From NCBI GenBank assembly GCA_016744615.1, contig JADGEA010000013.1:1-38325 (forward strand): a DNA stretch of 38,325 nt. The letters are read 5' to 3'. The notes under the pieces are model-generated. The model made no database searches, was not told where the DNA came from, and was given only the letters and a program-made list of their open reading frames with translations. The stretch comes from Flavobacteriaceae bacterium. Lineage in GTDB: Bacteria > Bacteroidota > Bacteroidia > Flavobacteriales > Flavobacteriaceae. Positions 15,363 through 23,581 of this stretch are shown piece by piece; within the stretch, counting starts at the first letter, position 1, and every line of letters begins with the position of its first letter. Made by a program: the position numbers and the translations under genes.

Positions 15363-17031
15363 TTAATTTTCTCTTCTCTATCATTTTGTCTGCTTTTTTT
15401 GAAGTTTTATTCCCTAACGGAGATAGGGTGTTTACAATCCCACTTTGAAGAATTTTCCATAGATAACCACCAAATCCCATAAATTTTTCATGTTTGTGAT
15501 ACATTTTAGCAATTCTAACCTCTTTGTTTTTAATTGGATTTGAATTATGTAGAACTTGGGCAAGAGCCCAACTTAAAAATTTATTCCTATCATGTGTTTC
15601 CTTTTTGTAAACAAGAGCGTCTAGATCATGATAAAGCATTTTCATTGTGCCACTACCTGAATAATTATTTGCTTTAGCCTTAAAAGTTAAATGATCTAGA
15701 TTTCCTTTTAATATTTTTAGCCCTAACACCGGATAAATTATTTTATCATAGTAGCTAAATTTTGAAGAACCCAAACTTCCATCAAAATAAAATGTGTTTT
15801 TGTCGTCATTTAATGGTATTACAAAATTTATATTCATATGTCCTTGATTCATCAATTTTGCACTCGCATTTAGTGTCATTGGTATATTTGTATATTCCTT
15901 TATATTTGTGATATTCTTTAATTTACCATAAACACTATTGATGGATAATTTCATCTTCATACCCTTGTTGGAAAATTGATTCTCAGCAATCAAAAGGCAA
16001 TCATCTAATGCAATATTATCAATGAAAATAGGCGTTTTCATCTCTTTAAGAAGTTGTTGCGGTAGTTTTTTAACTACCTTTTCGTTAAAAGGTTTTCGTT
16101 TATCTTTATAAAATTCAAATAATCCTTTAGAAATAAGGAGACTATCAATAAAAATATCTTGTTTTTTTAATAGCCTGGCCAGATCAAAATGGTATAATTG
16201 AATTAATTCAACATCAAAATTTAAAACCGGATCATTATATTTAACTGTATTTGCCAAAGCAATTTTTCCTTTAAAGGGTTCTAATTTTAAACCTTTTATT
16301 TGGATATCAAATGTTTTGGTATTTAAATTAAATTCTTCAATGTCAAGATTATAATTTTCATTTGATACACTTAATTCGATATCATTTATCTTATAAATAT
16401 TATCAATCAATTCAATTTTAAAAATCTGATCATGAACTTTCTTAAGTTGAAATCCATCAAGATTAAAACTGGCAGACTTATGCTGAAAAATGGGTTTATA
16501 ACTAATTGAATCAACAACTGTATAATGAATATTATTAAAATTGAATCTATTAATTTCAAAACCGGAAATTCCTTCGATATAAATAGAATCTAAATCTATT
16601 GAGTGATTATCCTGTTTCGAATTTTGAGTATTACCATCCTTTTTATTCGTTTTTTTGATAAAAACGTCATTGATATCAATTTTACCAAATCTAATATACT
16701 TACCTCTAAGATAGTCTAAATAATGAATGTCATACAGTTTTACAGAGGCTATAGTGATTTTTTCAATACTATCATTTTCTGTATTTGGCGATAAAGAATC
16801 TAAACTGGTATCTGATCTTAATCCAATAAAAATATTGCTAAGAGTAATAGATCTGTTAAGTAATTTAAATCTCACATTACTGACATTTGCTGTATACCGA
16901 ACTGACTTATTATTGTTTATCAATTCTGCTATTCGATCTTCAACAAAGTTTGAAATAAATATTTTAGCAAAAAAAAGAACTAACCCAATTAGGAAAACTA
17001 CAATTAGACTAATCTTTAAAATTCTTTTCAT
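15346..17031 (-). CDS. AsmA-like/DUF748-type membrane-anchored protein
   Basis: The 561-residue protein has one N-terminal membrane anchor (ISLIVVFLIGLVLFFAKIFI, about 8-27), followed by a long, beta-rich extracytoplasmic part with repeated short hydrophobic strands (YTANVSNVRFKLLNRSITL, IEGISGFEINRFNF) and a basic C-terminus (KKADKMIEKRKLKKERK). This architecture is that of AsmA/TamB-like proteins that bridge the periplasm and are linked to phospholipid transport to the outer membrane in other bacteria. The family call is by architecture; the exact role is unknown. A TAAATTTG -7 box at 17069-17076 precedes it. Confidence 0.6.
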   Translation of the reverse strand: MKRILKISLIVVFLIGLVLFFAKIFISNFVEDRIAELINNNKSVRYTANVSNVRFKLLNRSITLSNIFIGLRSDTSLDSLSPNTENDSIEKITIASVKLYDIHYLDYLRGKYIRFGKIDINDVFIKKTNKKDGNTQNSKQDNHSIDLDSIYIEGISGFEINRFNFNNIHYTVVDSISYKPIFQHKSASFNLDGFQLKKVHDQIFKIELIDNIYKINDIELSVSNENYNLDIEEFNLNTKTFDIQIKGLKLEPFKGKIALANTVKYNDPVLNFDVELIQLYHFDLARLLKKQDIFIDSLLISKGLFEFYKDKRKPFNEKVVKKLPQQLLKEMKTPIFIDNIALDDCLLIAENQFSNKGMKMKLSINSVYGKLKNITNIKEYTNIPMTLNASAKLMNQGHMNINFVIPLNDDKNTFYFDGSLGSSKFSYYDKIIYPVLGLKILKGNLDHLTFKAKANNYSGSGTMKMLYHDLDALVYKKETHDRNKFLSWALAQVLHNSNPIKNKEVRIAKMYHKHEKFMGFGGYLWKILQSGIVNTLSPLGNKTSKKADKMIEKRKLKKERK

Positions 17032-17068
17032 TGTTACAATTAAAGGAATAAATATAAATAGAATTTTC

Positions 17069-17076
17069 CAAATTTA
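17069..17076 (-). promoter_or_regulatory. -7 box for the AsmA-like gene
   Basis: Minus-strand TAAATTTG matches TAnnTTTG exactly, 37 bases before the ATG and directly after the stop of the ArsC-like gene. No clear -33 element. Confidence 0.4.
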
Positions 17077-17077
17077 G

Positions 17078-17443
17078 CTATTGGATCTTATAATGTCTAT
17101 CAAAATATACAGATAATTGTTCCAGATTCTTTTTACCATTCCCAATAAAAATTTGATTATCAACAATTACTACTGGCCGTTTTAAAAAAGTATACTCATC
17201 TAAAATCAAATGCTTATAATCTTTTTCTGATAAAGTTTCATTTTTAAGATCCATTGCTTTGTACTTTTTAGCTCTTTTACTAAACAAGGATTCATAGCTT
17301 CCTGATAGTTCTTTCATTTCCTCCAGCTGACTTACCGTAATAGCTTCTGTTTTAATTTCTTGCAAGGTAAATCCATCGAGTGGAATACTTTTTAATATTC
17401 TTTTGCAGGTGTCACAAGTTTTTAAAAAATAGATTTTTTTCAT
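17078..17443 (-). CDS. ArsC/Spx-family protein (arsenate reductase-like)
   Basis: The 121-residue protein has a thioredoxin-like fold: KIYFLKTCDTCKRIL carries a CxxC pair at residues 10-13, and the cis-Pro/Arg stretch RPVVIVDNQIFIGNG lies near residue 92. This fits the ArsC family, which includes glutaredoxin-coupled arsenate reductases and Spx-type regulators. No ars operon genes are nearby, so arsenate reduction is not supported by context. The frame is open upstream to 17509, but that extension would overlap the divergent DinB gene and contain the TATTTTTG -7 box, so ATG 17443 is chosen. Confidence 0.82.
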   Translation of the reverse strand: MKKIYFLKTCDTCKRILKSIPLDGFTLQEIKTEAITVSQLEEMKELSGSYESLFSKRAKKYKAMDLKNETLSEKDYKHLILDEYTFLKRPVVIVDNQIFIGNGKKNLEQLSVYFDRHYKIQ

Positions 17444-17470
17444 TATATACTTATAATTGGTTATTTTTAA

Positions 17471-17478
17471 CAAAAATA
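17471..17478 (-). promoter_or_regulatory. -7 box for the ArsC-like gene
   Basis: Minus-strand TATTTTTG matches TAnnTTTG exactly, 28 bases before ATG 17443, in the 41-base gap between two divergent genes. It fixes the ArsC-like start. Confidence 0.45.
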
Positions 17479-17484
17479 CAAAAG

Positions 17485-17943
17485 ATGAATTTAATATTTG
17501 AAACAGCATTTTTTAACAGAAAATTTTTAAGAGATTTATTAGAAGAATTAAGCTATGATGAGCTGACAATGATACCTAAAAAATTTAATAATTCCATTTT
17601 TTGGAATATTGCTCATATATTGGTTACACAACAATTGTTAATGTATGAGTTTTCCAGATTACCAAAGACTATTGATGATAAAATAATAGAAAAATTTAGA
17701 AAAGGGACAAAAGCTACAACAAATATTTCCTTGGAAGAAATTGAATATGTAAAAAAACATTTGATCCCTGTAATTGAAAAAACCCAAGATGATTATAAAA
17801 ATGGTATGTTTAAAAAATACACACCATACCATACCAGTGTCAATATCTCTTTAAATAATATTGATGATGCTCTAAAATTTAATGCATTTCATGATGGAAT
17901 TCATTTAGGAGTAATCTTATCCTTAAAAAAAATAGTACTATAA
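17485..17943 (+). CDS. DinB-like protein (DinB_2 four-helix bundle)
   Basis: The 152-residue, all-helical protein has His residues at the places where DinB/YfiT proteins bind a metal: WNIAHILVTQ (about 45) and the C-terminal FHDGIHLG (about 138-143). Members include thiol-S-transferases such as bacillithiol transferases and many of unknown function; the reaction here is unknown. ATG 17485 is chosen because the longer frame from 17380 runs through the divergent ArsC-like gene. It is followed after 41 bp by the cystathionine enzyme gene. Confidence 0.75.
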   Translation: MNLIFETAFFNRKFLRDLLEELSYDELTMIPKKFNNSIFWNIAHILVTQQLLMYEFSRLPKTIDDKIIEKFRKGTKATTNISLEEIEYVKKHLIPVIEKTQDDYKNGMFKKYTPYHTSVNISLNNIDDALKFNAFHDGIHLGVILSLKKIVL

Positions 17944-17984
17944 AGCATTGTATGCATGAATAACAAACAATTTACAAATTGAAT

Positions 17985-19130
17985 ATGGACTTTAATACAA
18001 AAGTAATTCATGGAGGTCAGGAGCCTGACCCAAGTACAGGAGCAATAATGACTCCTATTTATCAAACTTCAACCTTTGCTCAATCATCACCCGGGATTGA
18101 TAAAGGGTATGAATATTCAAGAACAGCAAACCCAACCCGTACCGCTTTAGAAAATTCTTTGGCAAGTATTGAAAATGGTAATTATGGTTTGGCTTTTGCA
18201 TCTGGTGTTGCTGCAATTGATGCCGTGCTTAAAATGTTGAATCCTGGAGATGAAGTTATTTCAACCAATGATCTGTATGGTGGGACATTCAGGCTTTTTA
18301 CAAAGATATTTCAAAAATACGGAATCAAATTTCATTTTGTAGGAATGGGGAAACCTGACAAAATTAAAGAATTTATCAATAAACACACCAAAATGATTTG
18401 GGTGGAAACACCAACAAATCCAATGTTAAATATTATTGATATTGAAAAAGTTTCTGAAATTGCAAAGAATCACGATAGTTTACTGATAGTTGATAATACT
18501 TTTGCCACTCCCTATTTACAAAATCCATTAGATCTTGGTGCAGATATTGTTATGCATTCTGCAACAAAATATTTAGGAGGTCATTCTGATCTTGTTGCCG
18601 GAGCATTAGTGGTGAAAAACAAAAACTTAGCTGATGAATTGTATTTTATTCAAAATTCTACAGGTGCAATTTGCGGGCCTATGGATAGTTTTTTAGTTTT
18701 ACGTGGTATAAAAACTTTGCATTTACGTATGCAACGGCATTGTGAAAACGGTAGAGCTATTGCTGAGTTTTTATCTTCACATCCTAAAGTAGATAACGTT
18801 TACTGGCCGGGGTTTAAAACCCATCCAAATCATAATATTGCTGTAAAACAAATGAAAAATTTTGGCGGTATGGTCTCTTTTACATTGAAGGATAATAATT
18901 ATAAAAAAGCTGTTAAAGTTTTAGAAAATTTAAGAATTTTTACTTTAGCAGAATCTTTGGGTGGTGTAGAATCTTTATCTGGTCATCCTGCAAGTATGAG
19001 TCACGGAGCCATTCCTAAAAAAGAAAGAGAAAAAATAGGAATTATCGATTCACTTATTCGATTAAGTGTTGGTGTTGAAAGTAAAAAAGATTTAATTAAG
19101 GATTTAGAAAAAGCTTTAAAATTAATTTAA
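17985..19130 (+). CDS. Trans-sulfuration PLP enzyme (cystathionine gamma-synthase / beta- or gamma-lyase)
   Basis: The 381-residue Cys/Met-metabolism PLP enzyme starts FNTKVIHGGQEPDPSTGA. Other marks are YEYSRTANPTRTALE, the PLP phosphate-binding and Asp region (LLIVDNTFATPYLQNPL), the Schiff-base Lys in HSATKYLGGHSDLVAG, and SLGGVESLSGHPASMSH near the end. It makes or splits cystathionine in methionine/cysteine metabolism; synthase and lyase cannot be told apart by eye. ATG 17985 is preferred to the TTG at 17979. Its last four bases overlap those of the convergent outer membrane protein gene. Confidence 0.9.
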   Translation: MDFNTKVIHGGQEPDPSTGAIMTPIYQTSTFAQSSPGIDKGYEYSRTANPTRTALENSLASIENGNYGLAFASGVAAIDAVLKMLNPGDEVISTNDLYGGTFRLFTKIFQKYGIKFHFVGMGKPDKIKEFINKHTKMIWVETPTNPMLNIIDIEKVSEIAKNHDSLLIVDNTFATPYLQNPLDLGADIVMHSATKYLGGHSDLVAGALVVKNKNLADELYFIQNSTGAICGPMDSFLVLRGIKTLHLRMQRHCENGRAIAEFLSSHPKVDNVYWPGFKTHPNHNIAVKQMKNFGGMVSFTLKDNNYKKAVKVLENLRIFTLAESLGGVESLSGHPASMSHGAIPKKEREKIGIIDSLIRLSVGVESKKDLIKDLEKALKLI

Positions 19131-19927
19131 TATTTACCAAAAACATAAACAATACCCATATTAACAATCACCATTGTGTCGTTATAATCACTTCCCGAAG
19201 CAGGTGTAGTGTCGTCCAAACCATCCACATTATCAGAAAAGAAGTGTTGCCATCTTCCTTCTAATACTAAATCTACATCGGATATACTATATCTAATCCC
19301 TGCTCCTACTGAGGCTGCAAATGTTGCATCTTTTTCTAAATAAATTGACTCAGGGTCTGCCCAACTTGGCTTCAAGTCAGCCAATTGATAATAATAACCA
19401 TTATCATCAATTAATAAATCTTTATCATTAAATAATATATTAGGGTCATAAAAACTATAATGAATACCCACATTGATAAAAGGATTTAATTTATTCTCGT
19501 TTTGATAAAAAGAAGAATAATCTTCCATATCAAAGAAGTAAAATTCAAGATTGGTCCCAATATTATACATTGTAATCTCACCTGTCATTTGTTGAAATAA
19601 TGGATTGTCCTTTAGGTTACCCTCATGCTGAACAGTTTTATTATTCATATAATTGAATTCTGTTTTCAATTTAAAATGGGTGGAAAAAAAACTGGAACCA
19701 GATCTCCAACTATACTGAGATCCAAAAAATTTCAAATAATGAGTAATACCAAACACCATTGTTGCTGCGTTTGCACTAGGAAAATCATTTCGTTGTCCAA
19801 AATCAGTTTGATAAGATGCCATACCAAATGTAACTCCAGCTTCATGACTAAAACTTGATTGAGAAAAAGAATACTCAGAGTACAATAAAGAAATAAAGAC
19901 TATTATTAATGGTAATACTTTCTTCAT
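19127..19927 (-). CDS. Outer membrane beta-barrel protein (THC0290_0291-like family)
   Basis: A signal peptide starts MKKVLPLIIVFISLLYSEY and cleaves near FSQ. The mature protein begins SSFSHEAGVTFGMASYQTDFG and shows alternating aromatic and polar residues, ending VNMGIVYVFGKY, as outer membrane barrels do. The 'HEAGV..G...YQ(S/T)D(Y/F)G' start resembles proteins named THC0290_0291 family in flavobacteria, from memory. The barrel of about 240 residues could have eight to ten strands. Function unknown. A TTG-N17-TATATTTG promoter precedes it. Confidence 0.65.
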   Translation of the reverse strand: MKKVLPLIIVFISLLYSEYSFSQSSFSHEAGVTFGMASYQTDFGQRNDFPSANAATMVFGITHYLKFFGSQYSWRSGSSFFSTHFKLKTEFNYMNNKTVQHEGNLKDNPLFQQMTGEITMYNIGTNLEFYFFDMEDYSSFYQNENKLNPFINVGIHYSFYDPNILFNDKDLLIDDNGYYYQLADLKPSWADPESIYLEKDATFAASVGAGIRYSISDVDLVLEGRWQHFFSDNVDGLDDTTPASGSDYNDTMVIVNMGIVYVFGKY

Positions 19928-19961
19928 AAGAATTCAGATATTTATAGAATACAATTATTTA

Positions 19962-19989
19962 CAAATATAAAAAAGATATGTTTAAACAA
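19962..19989 (-). promoter_or_regulatory. Promoter of the outer membrane protein gene
   Basis: On the minus strand TTG (19987-19989), 17 bases, TATATTTG (19962-19969), the latter an exact TAnnTTTG match 34 bases before the ATG. Confidence 0.5.
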
Positions 19990-20023
19990 CCTATTTTAAA
20001 CTAAAAACTTAAAAAATTGTAAT

Positions 20024-20362
20024 TTATTGTGACCTCAACTCTTTTAATGGATTCCAAATCTTATTTTCAAAATCAATAATTTGATTGTTTGAAACCATAA
20101 TATCTTCATTCTCGAGTAGTTGCTTCATTAAATTTGTTCCATTAAAATGATGTTTTCCTGTCAAAATACCATTTTTATTTACAACCCGGTGCGCTGGAAC
20201 AGTATTATCTATTCTTGAAGCATTTAATGCCCAACCAACCATTCTTGCTGATCTTGGAGTCCCTAAATAATTTGCAATAATACCATAAGTAGTAACTTTA
20301 CCATAAGGAATTTGTTTTACGATTTTATAAACCTTTTCAAAAAAACCTTCCTCATTCATCAT
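20024..20362 (-). CDS. MGMT-family alkyltransferase-like (ATL) protein
   Basis: The 112-residue protein matches the DNA-binding domain of O6-alkylguanine alkyltransferases: VYKIVKQIPYGKVTTYGIIA, the helix-turn-helix SARMVGWALNAS, and the active-site motif, here PAHRVV. The alkyl-accepting Cys of PCHRV is Ala, so it cannot transfer alkyl groups to itself. ATL proteins bind alkylated guanine and hand it to nucleotide excision repair, usually with Trp at this place; Ala variants are less studied. It follows trmB by 21 bp and is probably the last gene of a DUF6341-trmB-ATL transcript. Confidence 0.85.
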   Translation of the reverse strand: MMNEEGFFEKVYKIVKQIPYGKVTTYGIIANYLGTPRSARMVGWALNASRIDNTVPAHRVVNKNGILTGKHHFNGTNLMKQLLENEDIMVSNNQIIDFENKIWNPLKELRSQ

Positions 20363-20383
20363 GTAAAATTTAAATTTAAAACC

Positions 20384-21055
20384 TTAGTAATTTATTTTAA
20401 ATTTTATATATGTAATTGGCTTGTTGCGCTTTAAATACTGATTTTCATAAAAAGTTTTAATGGATGTAGCTTCTTCTGGCGGACTGCTGCTATTGTAAAT
20501 ATCATGATTAGCATACAAAACCTCATGTTCTCCTTCATGTAAAAGTCCGAGTAAATACCCATGCAAAAATTCACTATCTGTCTTTAAGTGTACAATCCCA
20601 TCTGGAGATAAAACGGATTGGTATTTTTTAAGAAAAGATTGATTAAGCAAACGATGTTTTGTTCTTTTGTATTTAATTTGAGGATCAGGAAAAGTAATCC
20701 AGATCTCAGAAACTTCATTCTCAGCAAAACAAAGGTCTATCAGTTCTATCTGTGTTCTTAAAAAAGCTACATTGTTTAAATTATCTTCTAAGGCAGATTT
20801 AGCCCCTCTCCAAAATCGGGCTCCTTTTATATCAATACCTATAAAATTTTTATCTGGAAATTTTTCTGCAAGAGCTACGGAATATTCTCCTTTGCCACAA
20901 CCAAGTTCTAAGACAATTGGATTACTATTCTTAAAAAATGTGCTCCATTTTCCTTTTAAATAAAATCCATTAAAAACATCTTCTCGGGTAGGTTGAATTA
21001 CATTTTCAAATGCTTCGTTCTCACGAAATCTTTTCAGTTTGTTCTTGCTACCCAC
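20384..21055 (-). CDS. trmB: tRNA (guanine-N7-)-methyltransferase
   Basis: The 223-residue SAM enzyme methylates G46 of tRNA. It has the SAM-binding motif VLELGCGKGEYSVALA (about 48-63), FIGIDIKGARFWRGAKSA, and the catalytic/substrate motif ISEIWITFPDPQIKYKRTKHR-like block (ITFPDPQ near residue 123), then LKTDSEFLHGYL. All are characteristic of TrmB. It lies 14 bp downstream of the small membrane protein gene and upstream of the ATL gene on the same strand. Confidence 0.95.
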   Translation of the reverse strand: MGSKNKLKRFRENEAFENVIQPTREDVFNGFYLKGKWSTFFKNSNPIVLELGCGKGEYSVALAEKFPDKNFIGIDIKGARFWRGAKSALEDNLNNVAFLRTQIELIDLCFAENEVSEIWITFPDPQIKYKRTKHRLLNQSFLKKYQSVLSPDGIVHLKTDSEFLHGYLLGLLHEGEHEVLYANHDIYNSSSPPEEATSIKTFYENQYLKRNKPITYIKFKINY

Positions 21056-21069
21056 TTTGCTTAGTTTTT

Positions 21070-21267
21070 TTATTCGTTTACGGTATTTCTATAGGAAACC
21101 AAACGACCAATCCAATACATCAATAAAAGAATGATAATTGAAATAAAAATGGTGTTTACAAGGTTAGAGTTCCACCAACCTTCCGTAAATCGAAAAACAT
21201 CATATGGCAGAAACAAAATATCAGTACAAAAATCTCCAATTGCTCTGAAAATATTAGTTGAAATCAT
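21070..21267 (-). CDS. Small membrane protein (DUF6341-like)
   Basis: The 65-residue protein has one clear membrane helix at about 38-55 (NTIFISIIILLLMYWIG) and an amphipathic N-terminal half with FLPYDVFRFTEGWW. From memory, short flavobacterial proteins of this pattern next to upp are called DUF6341; function unknown. A TTG-N20/21-TATTTTTG promoter (21369-21400) upstream would give a leader of about 95 bases. Confidence 0.6.
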   Translation of the reverse strand: MISTNIFRAIGDFCTDILFLPYDVFRFTEGWWNSNLVNTIFISIIILLLMYWIGRLVSYRNTVNE

Positions 21268-21368
21268 ATCTTTTAATTTAAAATCTAGTTAAACATTTAG
21301 GCTACTGTTATAAAGTTTTTTAAATTCGCTAAACCTTGTACTTCGTAGTTATAAAATCTTCAACGAAG

Positions 21369-21400
21369 CAAAAATAGAAAAATAACTTTATGATTGCCAA
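21369..21400 (-). promoter_or_regulatory. Promoter for the DUF6341-trmB-ATL operon
   Basis: On the minus strand TTG (21398-21400) and TATTTTTG (21369-21376), spaced 21 bases. It overlaps the start of the divergent membrane protein gene at 21390, so the two genes may compete for this region. Confidence 0.4.
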
Positions 21401-22313
21401 TTTTTTTAATAAAACAAAGCCAATTAATTTTATATTCTTATCTATATTAATAACAATTGTTTATATAATTGGAAATCAGGCAATCTTAATCAATGATATT
21501 ACTTTCAATTTTATCCTCAAAAAAATCTTTTTTTTATTTTTATTGATCCTAAGCATCTTTATCATTAATTTTATTATTAGAAAGAATATCCTGACAGATG
21601 ATAATTCTTTTGCTATTCTTTTTTACATTTTACTATTTGGAATTTTTCCGTTCTCTTTCTCAGATGGAAATATCTTAGTCTCAAATTTAATTTTACTATT
21701 TGCTTATAGAAGAATCTATAGCTTGAGATCTGCACTTAAGCCAAAAGAAAAGATATTTGACTCTGCTTTTTGGATAGGGTTAGCAAGTTTATTTTATGTA
21801 TGGAGTTTTTTATACTTGTTTCTTTTGTTCTTTGCTATATTTATATTTAATAAACTAAGCTGGAAAAATATTTTAATACCATTTATTGGATGGATAACTC
21901 CAATTTTCCTTTTTTACACTTATCTATTACTAATTGGTGATCTTTCTTTTTTTGATGATTACTGGAAACTACAATTTAATTTTGAGTATTATATTTATTT
22001 GAATTACAGACTGTTAGTACCAATATCCTTTCTTATATTTTTTGGCCTTTTTGCCATCCCTCCAATTACCCAAAAGAATTTACTCGCAAAAATAGATTTT
22101 AAATCAACATGGTTTGTTTTGTTAGCTCATATTATTACAGCCCTAATAATTGTTTTGATAGCACCAAAAAAAAATGGGTCTGAATTCTCCTTTTTATTTT
22201 TCCCTCTGAGTATTCTATATGCAAACTATCTACAAATCACTGAAAAATACTGGCTTAAAGAATTGGTTTTATTCAACTTTTTTATATTATTAATCGTCGT
22301 GTATTTTTTATAG
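21390..22313 (+). CDS. DUF6427-like polytopic membrane protein
   Basis: The 307-residue, very hydrophobic protein has about nine to ten membrane spans and starts MIANFFNKTKPINFIFLSI. Short charged loops include SLRSALKPKEKIFDSAFW and AIPPITQKNLLAKIDF. The start MIxxFFxKxKPIN and the location beside upp match what I recall as DUF6427 of flavobacteria. No catalytic motif is evident; the topology resembles lipid-linked glycan polymerases or flippases only in a general way. The stop lies 4 bp before the convergent upp stop. Confidence 0.6.
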   Translation: MIANFFNKTKPINFIFLSILITIVYIIGNQAILINDITFNFILKKIFFLFLLILSIFIINFIIRKNILTDDNSFAILFYILLFGIFPFSFSDGNILVSNLILLFAYRRIYSLRSALKPKEKIFDSAFWIGLASLFYVWSFLYLFLLFFAIFIFNKLSWKNILIPFIGWITPIFLFYTYLLLIGDLSFFDDYWKLQFNFEYYIYLNYRLLVPISFLIFFGLFAIPPITQKNLLAKIDFKSTWFVLLAHIITALIIVLIAPKKNGSEFSFLFFPLSILYANYLQITEKYWLKELVLFNFFILLIVVYFL

Positions 22314-22317
22314 AAGA

Positions 22318-22968
22318 TCATAATTTTGATCCAAATGCCAAATCTCCCGCATCTCCTAGTCCGGGAACTATATATCCTTTTTCATTAAGGAATTGATCAA
22401 TAGTCGCAACCCAAAGTGTTGTATTTTTTGGAAAATGTTTTTCTATAAAATCTATTCCTTCTTGTGATGCAATTACTGATACAATATGTATTTGTAGAAT
22501 ATTTCCTAATTCTTTTAAAGAATCATAAACAGCTGCTAATGAACTACCAGTTGCTAACATAGGATCAGCTAAAATTAATATTTTACCGTCAAGATGAGGT
22601 GTTGCAAGATATTCCACATGAATCTTAAATTGATCTTCATTTATATGATGTCTGTATGCAGAAATAAATGCGTTTTCAATGGTATCAAAATAATTCAATA
22701 TACCTCTATGTAATGGTAATCCAGCTCTTAAAACAGAACACAAAACTAGATTACTCTGACTTTTATTAATTATTTTTTTACCAAGTGGAGTAATCACTTT
22801 TACAGGATCATATGTTATGGTTTTACTTAATTCATAACTTAAAATTTCACCAATTCGTTCTATATTTCTTCTAAAACGCATCGAATCTTTTTGAATATAT
22901 ACATCCCTGATTTCTGCAATAAAATTATTTAAAACAGAATTTTCTAAATCAAAACGAATTACTTTCAT
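22318..22968 (-). CDS. upp: Uracil phosphoribosyltransferase
   Basis: The 216-residue enzyme makes UMP from uracil and PRPP. The PRPP-binding motif is ILADPMLATGSSLAAVYD (about 128-145), with the upstream LCSVLRAGLPLHRGIL and the C-terminal uracil-binding ..YIVPGLGDAGDLAFGS, all typical of Upp. A TATCTTTG -7 box at 22984-22991 lies 16 bases before the ATG. Confidence 0.96.
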   Translation of the reverse strand: MKVIRFDLENSVLNNFIAEIRDVYIQKDSMRFRRNIERIGEILSYELSKTITYDPVKVITPLGKKIINKSQSNLVLCSVLRAGLPLHRGILNYFDTIENAFISAYRHHINEDQFKIHVEYLATPHLDGKILILADPMLATGSSLAAVYDSLKELGNILQIHIVSVIASQEGIDFIEKHFPKNTTLWVATIDQFLNEKGYIVPGLGDAGDLAFGSKL

Positions 22969-22983
22969 TCCTTAAATTTTAAA

Positions 22984-22991
22984 CAAAGATA
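22984..22991 (-). promoter_or_regulatory. -7 box for upp
   Basis: Minus-strand TATCTTTG matches TAnnTTTG exactly, close to the upp start; no good -33 element. Confidence 0.4.
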
Positions 22992-23042
22992 TAAATTTTA
23001 TATAGGAATATTAAATCTCCTGATTATTTCAACATCTAAGAA

Positions 23043-23050
23043 TATTTTTG
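23043..23050 (+). promoter_or_regulatory. -7 box for the BON-LysM gene
   Basis: TATTTTTG matches TAnnTTTG exactly, 38 bases before ATG 23089; no clear -33 element. Confidence 0.4.
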
Positions 23051-23088
23051 TAATTTCACGGTCATTAACCAATAAAAAAATATAAAAT

Positions 23089-23526
23089 ATGGGACTTTTT
23101 TCATTTTTAAAAGGAGCAGGTGATAATTCAATTGATTCAGCTGCTGAAAACAAAACAAATGCTGCAAGTTTAGTAAATGTTATTCAATCAAATGGTTTTG
23201 ATGTTACTGATCTTGACGTCGAAATTGATGGTGATACTGCTAAAGTTTGGGGTACAGCTTCTGATCAGGCTACACGAGAAAAAGTATTATTAGCTCTTGG
23301 GAATACAAAAGGAATTGCTAATGTTGAAGATAACATGACAACAGCAGTTCCAGCACCAGAGGCTAAATTTCATACTGTTCAAAGTGGTGAATCATTAAGT
23401 TTAATTGCTAAAAAATATTATGGTAATGCCATGAAGTACAATGATATTTTTGAAGCCAATCAACCACTATTAAAAGATGTGAATAAGATCTATCCGGGTC
23501 AGGTATTACGAATTCCGAATTTGTAG
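23089..23526 (+). CDS. BON-LysM protein, Kbp (YgaU)-like
   Basis: The 145-residue protein starts MGLFSFLKGAG. A BON domain is at about 25-85 (VIQSNGFDVTDLDVEIDGDTAKVWG, split here as VIQSNGFDV and VEIDGDTAKVWG) and a LysM domain at about 95-143 (FHTVQSGESLSLIAKKYYGN ... YPGQVLRIP). Order and length equal those of E. coli Kbp, a cytoplasmic potassium-binding protein. There is no signal peptide, consistent with that. The gene stands alone and ends in a strong terminator. Confidence 0.9.
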   Translation: MGLFSFLKGAGDNSIDSAAENKTNAASLVNVIQSNGFDVTDLDVEIDGDTAKVWGTASDQATREKVLLALGNTKGIANVEDNMTTAVPAPEAKFHTVQSGESLSLIAKKYYGNAMKYNDIFEANQPLLKDVNKIYPGQVLRIPNL

Positions 23527-23547
23527 ATCACAACATTGTTTAAAAAA

Positions 23548-23575
23548 ATAAAAGCCTCTTTGCAGAGGCTTTTAT
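23548..23575 (+). terminator. Rho-independent terminator after the BON-LysM gene
   Basis: 12-bp perfect stem, ATAAAAGCCTCT (23548-23559) with AGAGGCTTTTAT (23564-23575), TTGC loop, followed by TTTT. It lies 22 bases after the stop and may also serve the convergent glycosyltransferase gene. Confidence 0.92.
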
Positions 23576-23581
23576 TTTTGG

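Noticed and set aside
17444-17509. Upstream extension of the ArsC-like protein to 17509
   Set aside because: It would overlap the divergent DinB-like gene and contain the -7 box; the family begins at MKKIYFL.
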